This document shows, piece by piece, positions 55,162 through 64,000 of a stretch of DNA of 64,000 bases. Position 1 is the first letter of the stretch. Each line of letters begins with the position of its first letter. The notes under the pieces were generated by a model that saw nothing but the letters and a program-made list of their open reading frames with translations, was not told the DNA's origin and ran no database searches. The position numbers and the translations under genes were made by a program. The stretch comes from Hygrophila difformis (Eukaryota > Streptophyta > Magnoliopsida > Lamiales > Acanthaceae), in contig JAOANR010000009.1 in NCBI GenBank assembly GCA_030278955.1, forward strand, positions 41,378,945 to 41,442,944, in the 5' to 3' direction.

Positions 55162-56342
55162 TGTAAAATAAGTAAATATAAAATAAACAATAAAATAAAA
55201 AAATAAAATAATGAAGGCAAGGCCAACGGATTGCATATAAATAGCAGGCTTCTTTGCTACAACCACACCAAGCAATACTGAAGAAGTAGAGAGTAGTGAG
55301 AGTTTGAAAATAGATAGAGAGAGAGTGAGATATATATATAGTGGCATAGTAGTAGTGAGTAAAAATAATATAGTCAGGTGCCAGAGTAGTTGCAGTCTCA
55401 GATTTCAGTAGGCTATCATCAGGGAGATAGTAAGTGAATTTATATGTTGCGGGCATTGTCCCAAAATTTAATTTTTGCATTTATTTCCTTATTGCTGTAA
55501 TAATTTAGAATTATTCATGCAAATGATTTTATGCAGATGAAATGCCCTAGTATGAGTTTAAAAATTTTTGGGCCCATGCATGTGAAAATTTATTTCCAGT
55601 GTATGGCATGTAAATTATTGAGATGATATTCTTATACGGGATATACTCCAATTGAGGTTATCTTCGTAAGAGCATTATAAAGAGAATTGTGTTAGGCCAA
55701 GAGTCTCACATTCAGTTCTAGTTGCAAGGGAGGGGCGCCCTTGTATACTCATAGTATTGATTTTAGTCACTGTGAAAGAATGCTAGGTCCTATGGGATAT
55801 CCTGGGTGTAGACGTCATAGTGGAGCTACATGAGACAGAGAATTAGAGTTTTTACGGTTTGACATGCCATTTACTGCTTGAGTCATCATATTTAATTTTT
55901 GTCCCATGAGTATAAATTTATTTACTCAGTCGGTGTGCCGATAAATTATATGTGCACTCTTTTCAGGATTTGATATATGTGGAGATGACTAGACGCATGG
56001 GCACGGGCATGGCTACTAAATCTTTTTGCAAAAAAAAAGAGAATATATTATATTATTAGTTAACTATGTTTTTAAATTTTAATATTATGTCAAATTAACT
56101 TGGGGGCAACGAGCCTTAGTCGTCATATTTTGCAAACTCTGATATATTATATTTTGTAAATAATAAAGTTATTATTTTAAGCATGTGTTTGCAATTTATT
56201 TGATTAGCCTTAGCGCCTATTAATTAAGTTAGCCAGGGCCAGGCCTAAGCGAGCTTAATTAAGGGGTGTGGCGGTAACAACCTCGGGTTCCTAGTTGAGG
56301 CTTCCGCCGCGGAATTAAGAATAGGAAAATGGGGGTGTTACA
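55162..56342 (+). repeat. Solo LTR F (1181 bp)
   Basis: TGTAAAATAAG to GGGGGTGTTACA. Flanks ATAAC (55157-55161) and ATAAT (56343-56347) fit a target duplication with one change. No primer site follows and no purine tract precedes, so it is a solo LTR. TATAAATA at 55236-55243, GTAAGT at 55430 and a TTTTCAG acceptor at 55966. Its 3' part matches LTR E (20185-20849). U3 is unusually short (74 bp), so the left end could also be a truncation. Confidence 0.65.
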
Positions 56343-56779
56343 ATAATTCCATCAAATATTAGCTTCGAAATTACATATTCCAACGGCGTCTTCCTTCAAA
56401 AATAATCGTATAACCATTGACACAACCAATGAGGGCTCAATGACAAACTAGCCCTTTTTTTGTATTATTGAAATGAAGTATCCATTCCAACGTCTTGATC
56501 TGCCATCCAGATTCCAACATGCTTGATTTTTTTTTAAGAAGATAAGATTAGCAATGAGTAAGATTTAGTGTCATTTGTTTGCCATGCATTTTTATTTTGA
56601 AGGAAGACGCCGATGGAATATTTAATTTCGAACTCAATGTTTGATGTATTGTAATGAGAATCTATAATACATCTAATTGGGTTTCTTTATGTTTGACATG
56701 AAAATATGATACGCATTGAAAACATCTTACTCGTAGTTGTGACGATATAATATAATGTAGACGATAGAAATAAAAAAAA

Positions 56780-56915
56780 CACTACAAGAAATTCGCGGCA
56801 AGGCAACGAATTTGGTGATGAAATTTTATTGAAGTCGTCGCCTGGCGGATTTCGTCGCCTAGAGCACTAGGCGACGACGTCATTTCGTCACCTTCCCCGC
56901 GAAATTCTTGTAGTG
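56780..56915. mobile_element. CACTA-type MITE (136 bp)
   Basis: Terminal inverted repeats CACTACAAGAAATTCGCGG and CCGCGAAATTCTTGTAGTG differ at one position. The interior has further inverted GTCGTCGCC/GGCGACGAC segments so the whole folds into a long hairpin. CACTACAAGAAA is a standard plant CACTA-type terminus. A 3-bp target duplication is not clear (AAA / TTA). Confidence 0.8.
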
Positions 56916-57561
56916 TTAAAAAGAACAAAATATAATTTAAAAGGTAGAATATATTTAATGTAATGGTTACAACAGTTGAAGTTAGTTATTTACAAGGGTT
57001 GTAGAGGGCGGATTCAGACAAAACAATAAGAAAATAGACGTTTTTGGCAATTTTTTTCAATTAAATCTCGAATTGACTTGGATTAGTCAGTGTAGGACAA
57101 ATTTGATTTTAATTAGCAAACAAAGCGGAATAATAGTGCCAAAAATTCGAAGGGGACGGATCTGACAAAAATGACAAGAAAATGGACGTTTTTGGCAATT
57201 TTTCCATAAACTGTGCCTAATGTATTCTTGGAATTTTTAATCAATGATATTTCAGAATTTTAAGATTATGAATAAGGTAGTTTTCTATCGAATTGGTTGT
57301 TGGCATTGTTGAATGCCTTTATTGTTAAATTACTGCCTTGGATTCTTGAAAAATCTAAGCGATACTATGTGGGTGATATGAAAAATCTTTTAATCTATTG
57401 TGTGATATGAATTAATTAAAATTTCATACTTTGATAGAGGGCGACTGCACTAGAGATGGGTTATGCGTGACCACTCCATCTAAATATGCCGAGACAATTG
57501 ATTTAATTGTGCTAAAACGGCGTTGTTCCATGTATAAGTCAATACTCTTGGGTGTATCCAT

Positions 57562-57741
57562 CACTACGAAAAAAAAAGAGTTTTAGTGAGGAAAACAGTT
57601 GTCACTAACTTATCACTAAAAATTCTGTCACTAGCTTTAGTGACAAAATTCTGTCACTAAATCTAGTCGTTTTGTTACTAAATCTAGTGACAATTTTTAG
57701 TGACAATTGTTTTCTTCACTAAAATTTTTTTTTTCGTAGTG
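57562..57741. mobile_element. CACTA-type MITE (180 bp) with TSD
   Basis: Ends CACTACGAAAAAAA and TTTTTTTTCGTAGTG, flanked by a perfect 3-bp duplication CAT (57559-57561 and 57742-57744). The interior is made of repeated TTTAGTGACA / TGTCACTAAA motifs in both directions. Non-coding, mobilised in trans by a CACTA-type transposase. Confidence 0.88.
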
Positions 57742-58462
57742 CATAATGAGTTTGAAAATAAATTACTACCTGAGGCTCTGCAAGTGTGCCTGTATATGAT
57801 TCCGATTCCGCTGCATGTTGGTCATGACTTATGATTGGTTTAATATGATGTATGGGAAATGGTATCAACTTGTGCTTAGTTGCGATAATGTTAAAACTAA
57901 AGTTCTGCTTTTTAAAACCAAAGTATGCTAATAAATGTTAGTTAAGCTTATATTTTCTAAATTAAAGTTTATATTTTTAAATTAAATAAATGTGATGTGT
58001 ATGATTGCTTAAAAGTAAGATTTATTTTTTATGTGTGTCAATCGTGATTTTAAAATACACTTCTTAAATTAGAGCGAGTTGACTTACTCAGTATGTATAT
58101 GCTGACTTCTTTGATATCATTTTCCACAGATCTGGCTTACATGTAATCATCCCATACATATCATGGAAGGGGATTTTATGAAGATGTGGTGCATTTTATT
58201 TTATTCTATGGATGTGTTTTGGCCGTAGACTTGTATTTTGTTTTCATTTATTTTTCTGCATGTGTGACTTGTATTATCTACTCAAACCAACAATATAATA
58301 AACGATTTTATTCGGGATATTTTAAATAAACATGTTTTCTAAGTATTGCTACAACTTTGCATTAGCATCCTTTCAAGTGAGTTCGAAATTAGTCGCGTCT
58401 TGCTTGAAAAGGTGTGGCAATTTCACCCCGACCTATTGGATTTTGAAAATTGGGGCGTTACA

Positions 58463-58958
58463 CAAAGATAAAAGGAAAAAAAAAGTTAAAAACAAAGCGA
58501 GCCAATTAACGACAAGCTAGTATCTGTGTAACCACACGTCAGCCGAATCAACCGCCACGTCCCATTTACGAAATCTAGAGCAAAGGTTCACGTGCTGTAG
58601 AAGTCTTCGATTGTAAGAGCTATGTTTGGGCCAAGCTGTCTACCACCTTGTTGCCTTCCCGAAGCACAGGTTAGATGCGACACACCTCAAAGGAGTCTCT
58701 TATGTCCCGAATTTTCTAAAAGGGTGAAATGTTTTGAGTGGAACTAAGAAAGGCCAGCCGAAGCTAAAATCGAGGGTGCGAAACCACGTCATCCCGAGAG
58801 CCGAATGGGTCGAAGATATAAGAAGCTGCCTCCACCGAATGGGCTGGGCCGAGCGAAGTAAATTTCGGCTAAAAGACTTAGTGGAGGGCATTGGCTGCGC
58901 AAAACATTTGTGGCAATTCAAATCATGCGCTAATGGCGAGAGTTTCGAAAATAGGCCG
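58463..58958. other. Unassigned 0.5 kb
   Basis: A-rich start, then moderately GC-rich sequence without recognisable coding or repeat structure. Frames at 58700-58921 (minus) and 58734-58964 (plus) look like chance. Probably part of an older element or host intergenic DNA. Confidence 0.4.
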
Positions 58959-59448
58959 TGTTAGGTCCAAGGCTCAATGACATTCAAAAGATGAACTCAA
59001 TGAAATCGGAATGCCACTGTGAGTTGTCCAGCCAAATGGAATAAACTTGCTCAAAGCAGGGCTAAGAACTCTTCTCTTTCTCCTCACATCTCTGGGATGA
59101 TTTTTGTAGATATTTTCTATGTAAATCCCATCCCCTATCCTGAAGAATGCAGGAGCCTCCTATTTAAACAAATAGCTCAACAGACAGATTTGATGTTCAG
59201 ACAGATTTGAAAAGGAGCCGTTGGAATTTTCTTGGTTGAGTGTAACAGCTCTATTTCACTAATCTGGAAGAGGGATCCTGCAATATAGGTGTTAGTGAAT
59301 AATCTCCCCAGATTAGGAAAAGAGCCGTTGGGGCTGGGGCCAGTCTTTCAAAAAAATCCACGTCGCACATGTAGACTGCCGCTCAGGAGGTTCATCCATT
59401 GTATTCAATCATCGGCGTTGAACTTCCGTCAAAACACAGGACCCAACA
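58959..59448 (-). repeat. TRIM LTR 1, internally deleted
   Basis: Keeps TGTTAGGTCC at 58959-58968 and the last about 480 bp, but lacks about 480 bp present in LTR 2, from just after GTCC to the CAAGGCTCAATG motif. The deletion endpoints share CC. Confidence 0.85.
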
Positions 59449-59889
59449 ATCTCCCCCTTTTTGACAGGAAGTCAGCCAATACAATAATCTAAACGATGAT
59501 GAACTATTACAAGAAAATCAATGAACCTAACAGCACCCATTCTCCCAACCACCATTTACATTCCCCAAAAAGACTCTCATTCTAATGCTCCGTATAACAA
59601 AATAATCAACATTGAACACCATGGAGCATGTACAAAGATTTCCTATCAAATAAGAGACTCCCCCTCATATCAAACATTAATAAGACTCCCCCTGAATTTG
59701 ATTCCTGTTAACAGGATAGCACACAATATTAGTGAAATTGAATTCAAGAGGGTTACGATTAATACCTTTATGTTTGATCTTTCGATAGGGTAACTCGCGT
59801 GGGTATTCTCCCCCTCAACACCAGGCTTTCTCCTTTAACTCATCTTGCTATTTGGATCTCTCTCGGAAGAGTGTGGCTCTGATACCAAT
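59449..59889 (-). other. TRIM internal region 1
   Basis: 441 bp, noncoding. Purine tract (minus GGGGGAGAT) at 59449-59457, several CTCCCCCT copies, and a minus-strand primer site at 59875-59887 two bases from LTR 2. The 90-residue frame at 59521-59793 is repeated in the second copy but resembles nothing known. Confidence 0.8.
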
Positions 59890-60857
59890 TGTTAGGTCCA
59901 CGGATCCAGCAAGATGTATTCTTTATGCAGGTGTTCAATAGAGTGGGTTCAATCTAACATAGTGAACACACAAATTAAACAGAACCAGATAAACCAGTAA
60001 TCATGCACAGCGGAATAAAGAACAAATAATCAACAAGCATAAAGAACATAAAAGAGACACAAGGAGTTGTTGACCCAGTTCGGCCTTCGGCCTACGTCTG
60101 GGGGATACCAATCCAGGAGGATATTTTACTATGTGTTTCAACAATGGTACACTACCACACACATAAGAAAAATATGGAAAATGCCTTCACTCCAGTCGTT
60201 GAGCGGAAGATTGTAATGACCAAGAGCATCCAGCTTTTGGTGTAGATTATCTCCAATCCACTCCAATCCCCCAAAGCAAACCAGCCTTGAGTTTCCCTCT
60301 TAGAAGCCTGTGAAGCACCCCTCCTTGATCTTCTCATCCTCTTTGAAAGCACGGTCAACTCTTCTTCTATTCACCCAAGGCTCAATGACATTCAAAAGAT
60401 GAACTCAATGAAATTGGAATGCCACTGTGAGTTCTCCAACCAGATGGAATAAACTTGCTCAAAGCAGGGCTAGAGAACTCTTCTCTTTCTCTTCACATCT
60501 CTGGGATGATTTTTGTAGATATTTTCTATGTAAATCCCATCCCCTATCCTGAAGAATGCAGGAGCCTCCTATTTAAACAAATAGCTCAACAGACAGATTT
60601 GATGTTCAGACAGATTTGAAAAGGAGCCGTTGGAATTTTCTTGGTTGAGTGTAACAGCTCTATTTCACTAATCTGGAAGAGGGATCCTGCAATATAGGTG
60701 TTAGTGAATAATCTCCCCAGATTAGGAAAAGAGCCGTTGGGGCTGGGGCCAGTCTTTCAAAAAAATCCACGTCGCACATGTAGACTGCTGCTCAGGAGGT
60801 TCATCCATTGTATTCAATCATCGGCGTTGAACTTCCGTCAAAACACAGGACCCAACA
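59890..60857 (-). repeat. TRIM LTR 2, full length (968 bp)
   Basis: TGTTAGGTCC to ACCCAACA. It shares about 480 bp with LTR 1 and about 900 bp with LTR 3 at near identity. Confidence 0.9.
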
Positions 60858-61298
60858 ATCTCCCCCTTTTTGACAGGAAGTCAGCCAATACAATAATCTA
60901 AACGATGATGAACTATTACAAGAAAATCAATGAACCTAACAGCACCCATTCTCCCAACCACCATTTACATTCCCCAAAAAGACTCTCATTCTAATGCTCC
61001 GTATAACAAAATAATCAACATTGAACACCATGGAGCATGTACAAAGATTTCCTATCAAATAAGAGACTCCCCCTCATATCAAACACTAATAAGACTCCCC
61101 CTGAATTTGATTCCTGTAAACAGGATAGCACACAATATTAGTGAAATTGAATTCAAGAGGGTTACGATTAATACCTTTATGTTTGATCTTCCAATAGGGT
61201 AACTCGCGTGGGTATTCTCCCCCTCAACACCAGGCTTTCTCCTTTAACTCATCTTGCTATTTGGATCTCTCTCGGAAGAGTGTGGCTCTGATACCAAT
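60858..61298 (-). other. TRIM internal region 2
   Basis: A near-identical copy of 59449-59889 with only scattered substitutions, including the minus-strand primer site at 61284-61296. Confidence 0.88.
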
Positions 61299-62201
61299 TG
61301 TTAGGTCCATGGATCCAGCAAGATGTATTCTTTATGCAGGTGTTCAATAGAGTGGGTTCAATCTAACACAGTGAACACACAAATTAAACAGAACCAGATA
61401 AACCAGTAATCATGCACAGCGGAATAAAGAACAAATAATCAACAAGCATAAAGAACATAAAAGAGACACAAGGAGTTGTTGACCCAGTTCGGCCTTCAGC
61501 CTACGTCTGGGGGATACCAATCCAGGAGGATATTTTACTATGTGTTTCAACAATGGTACACTACCACACACATAAGAAAAATATGGAAAATGCCTTCACT
61601 CCAGTCGTTGAGCGGAAGATTGTAATGACCAAGAGCATCCAGCTTTTGGTGTAGATTATCTCCAATCCATTCCAATCCCCCAAAGCAAACCAGCCTTGAG
61701 TTTCCCTCTTAGAAGCCTGTGAAGCACCCCTCCTTGATCTTCTCATCCTCTTTGAAAGCACGGTCAACTCTTCTTCTATTCACCCAAGGCTCAATGACAT
61801 TCAAAAGATGAACTCAATGAAATCGGAATGCCACTGTGAGTTCTCCAACCAGATGGAATAAACTTGCTCAAAGCAGGGCTAGAGAACTCTTCTCTTTCTC
61901 TTCACATCTCTGGGATGATTTTTGTAGATATTTTCTATGTAAATCCCATCCCCTATCCTGAAGAATGCAGGAGCCTCCTATTTAAACAAATAGCTCAACA
62001 GACAGATTTGATGTTCAGACAGATTTGAAAAGGAGACGTTGGAATTTTCTTGGTTGAGTGTAACAGCTCTATTTCACTAATCTGGAATAGGGATCCTGCA
62101 ATATAGGCGTTAGTGAATAATCTCCCCAGATTAGGAAAAGAGCCGTTGGGGCTGGGGCCAGTCTTTCAAAAAAATCCACGTCGCACATGTAGACTGCCGC
62201 T
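61299..62201 (-). repeat. TRIM LTR 3, truncated
   Basis: Matches LTR 2 up to GACTGCCGCT at 62201 and then switches to unrelated sequence; the last about 65 bp of the LTR are missing. Confidence 0.88.
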
Positions 62202-62540
62202 GAAACTTTTGACAATTTCCCACACGAGTGTTTTCATAAAATATACCAGATTAAATTTATTAAAAGGAAAGAGTTATGATTCACGGGAAGGGGTTTAAGG
62301 ATATATTTCACTTTTTATTACTCATGTGGGAAACTTTGATTTCAAATGGCGCGATGAAAATCCCCGGCCATGAAACTTTTGACAATTTCCCACTATAGGA
62401 GTATTTTCTGAAAAACAATAAACCTGGTTTTCAATTTTTATTTAATGAAACCAATTATGAAGGCGGAGTTGGGATTAGGGATATATTTATAGGCTGTCAC
62501 GTTTTTATTTACTCGTGTTAAGAAACTATGCCCCCGAAAG
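62202..62540. repeat. Diverged tandem duplication of about 168 bp
   Basis: GAAACTTTTGACAATTTCCCAC occurs at about 62202 and about 62371. Both copies continue with a similar order: GGATATATTT, TTTTTATTACTC or TTTTTATTTACTC, then GAAACT. Noncoding. It interrupts the TRIM LTR. Confidence 0.6.
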
Positions 62541-64000
62541 CGCACGGAGTCAAAAATTGCAGTATTTATAGTAAGTACCGGATCGTTCACTGGAGGATGT
62601 GCGATGGAAGCAGGGCCCACGTCGTTTAATAAGTTTTTCCACTCGGTTACTCGATTCGAGTTTGTGTTTTGACTATCAACTACTTGACAGAATTTAAACT
62701 AAGTTATGAAAGCAATAAAGTAAGCAGATAAAATTATTCTAGAAAGCGAATTAAATTTAATCTAAGAAAGCAATAAAGTTATTCTAAGAAAGCGGTTAAA
62801 TTAATCTAAGAAAGCAGATTTAAAATGAGACAGAAGGGACAGGAAGAGAATAATAAAAGTTGGACAAGATTCAGATGTAACACAATTAAACTTCCATTTT
62901 GATATACAGATCTTAGCTTGGGATAATCCGTCCAGTCAGCTAACTCTCATGCTCTCTATACCACGTTCCCTTTAACAGACAGGTACTTACAGTAAGAGTT
63001 TACATGCTCTTAAGGCAACAAATTCTAAGATACCACAGACTCACAACTGCTCCCGTCAGAGCGTGTCATTTATCTGTGGTGGACAAGCAACGCCTGACAC
63101 TCCATAGATTGAAATGCCAAGTACTCCCATCATTCTCCCGGTCACACCCAAAGATTCTAATCAAGCCATGAACTATCCCTTAACTATCAGTCCTAGTAGC
63201 AGTTACGCAACTCTCAATACACCCGAGTGACCTCTAAAGAAAGCATTTAAAAGAAAGCGATAGAGAAAGCATTTAAAATCCTATCACTCGGAGGTTTTTG
63301 AAAGTCTGACCCTTGTAGTAAAAGAAAGCCCCCAGTCAGAATGACTGGGTGTGGATCAAGAATTCCCTATTCTCGGTGAACCGCTTGCAGTGTTCACTTC
63401 CCGTCGGGTGGTTATGAGATACAAACTAATGAAACGAACTAATAAATTAGTTCGTTCCGGATGCACTCACTCAGGACTCAATAATAGGCTCTGGCAGAAG
63501 AGGATAGCAGTTGAAAGTTACTCAACCCTATCTTAGAAAATAACCAAGGCCTATGTATTGTTCATCTAGAATTATCTATCACACTGTATTTGAATCCAAG
63601 TGGATCCCATCTCGGTGTGATAGTTAAGACTAAATTCCCAATACACAGCAATTTTGGAAAAATAATAGATGTTTGAAAATCATTCCCTAAACAGGTACTA
63701 AACTCTCAATTAAAATACAGATCCCTTCAGTCTGAGTGAGACCTAATCGCTGACTCTGCTTCTAATTTCCCAAAAATCAACCCCCAGTCGGATATGAATT
63801 AGTCATAATTGTGGAATTTATCCCTTACTTAGATCCGGATTTTATAAATGAATTTTTGTTGGAAATTTATTGTGAGACATCTGATTAAAATCAAGACTCC
63901 TATGTCCAAGGGAAGGATCCCAAAATAATATTGACCACAATATCTACATAATAATATCATGCATAAATTTATAAAGAAGTGTAAAATTAAATAACCCAAA
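62541..64000. other. Unclassified repeat-like DNA to the window end
   Basis: Starts near a GTACCGGATCG..GGAGG motif similar to 21591-21615, then AAGAAAGCAATAAAG-type repeats (62700-62830, 63238-63280), and a short perfect hairpin CCCAGTCAGAATGACTGGG (63331-63349). No credible ORF; the frame at 63351-63536 has no known domain. Confidence 0.4.

Larger units (their letters stand above)
56348..58462 (+). repeat. 3' part of another Gypsy LTR (LTR H) holding two MITEs
   Basis: The right end reads GACCTATTGG...GGGGCGTTACA (58462), a variant of the GGGGTGTTACA end, and 58080-58130 holds TTACTCAG, a hairpin (58088-58105), CTGAC and TTTTCCACAG as in the other LTRs. The beginning is not recognised; LTR F may have inserted into it, in which case 55113-55161 belongs to it. 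No gene is seen. The rest is AT-rich. Confidence 0.5.
58959..62201 (-). mobile_element. TRIM-like tandem array of LTR and short internal units
   Basis: Three LTRs separated by two copies of a 441-bp internal region, with a strict 1409-bp period. Each LTR reads TGTTAGGTCC...GGACCCAACA in plus orientation; each internal unit has a minus-strand TGGTATCAGAGCC primer site next to one LTR and a CTCCCCC (minus: GGGGGAG) purine tract next to the other, so orientation is minus. No gag or pol. The noncoding interior and iMet site suggest a Copia-derived non-autonomous element. Confidence 0.85.

Noticed and set aside
59521..59793. 90-residue ORF repeated at 60930-61202
   Set aside because: It is present twice only because the internal TRIM unit is duplicated. 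No known domain, and it lies antisense to the element's transcription.

Overview
This window is plant nuclear DNA, almost certainly from a flowering plant and probably a eudicot. It is a nest of transposable elements. I find no host gene that is clearly functional and no rRNA, tRNA or CRISPR locus. The plant call rests on Ty3/Gypsy elements of the chromovirus and Tat types, Ty1/Copia elements with initiator-Met tRNA primer sites, CACTA-type MITEs, an endogenous plant pararetrovirus and a plant mobile domain gene. The nesting depth, solo LTRs and nonsense mutations suggest old, methylated, pericentromeric-type heterochromatin. That last point is inference.

Layout, left to right. 1-1171: minus-strand LTR fragment. 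1172-2931: LINE reverse transcriptase remnant. 2932-8295: 5' half of a Ty3/Gypsy element (element A: LTR, primer site, coiled-coil leader ORF, gag-protease). 8296-20184: minus-strand Tat-type element (gag, protease, RT, two RNases H, integrase) carrying an antisense, intron-containing plant mobile domain pseudogene. 20185-21520: truncated LTR (LTR E) and leader of another Gypsy family. 22540-30044: endogenous caulimovirid, florendovirus-like. 30090-34258: 5' part of a chromovirus (element G). The rest of G (integrase core, integrase C-terminus with chromodomain, 3' LTR start) lies on the opposite strand at 54941-55112 and 35317-36358. This implies an inversion of about 20.9 kb.

Within G's integrase sits a complete minus-strand Copia element (36364-54940, target duplication ATTCC). 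That element was itself hit twice: by a solo LTR (38478-41073, target duplication CATAC) and by a gag-only non-autonomous Gypsy element (47317-54788, target duplication ATATT). 55162-56342 is a probable solo LTR (LTR F). 56343-58462 holds an LTR 3' part (LTR H) and two MITEs. 58959-62201 is a tandem LTR/short-internal/LTR array (TRIM-like). 62202-64000 is unclassified repeat DNA.

The most interesting signal lies in the large Gypsy LTRs (copies A, B, C and D). Each has a TATA box, a GTAAGT donor and, 1.3-1.5 kb downstream, a polypyrimidine/CAG acceptor. The acceptor is preceded by a CTGAY branch-point-like motif inside a hairpin whose stem covaries between families. In three of the four large LTRs this predicted intron contains 8-9 tandem 28-bp units, each able to form a five-base-pair hairpin capped by a GAAA (GNRA) tetraloop. 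A second covarying GGGA-loop hairpin lies just after the last ORF. Together these look like RNA elements that could separate unspliced genomic RNA from spliced mRNA. I offer this as a hypothesis.
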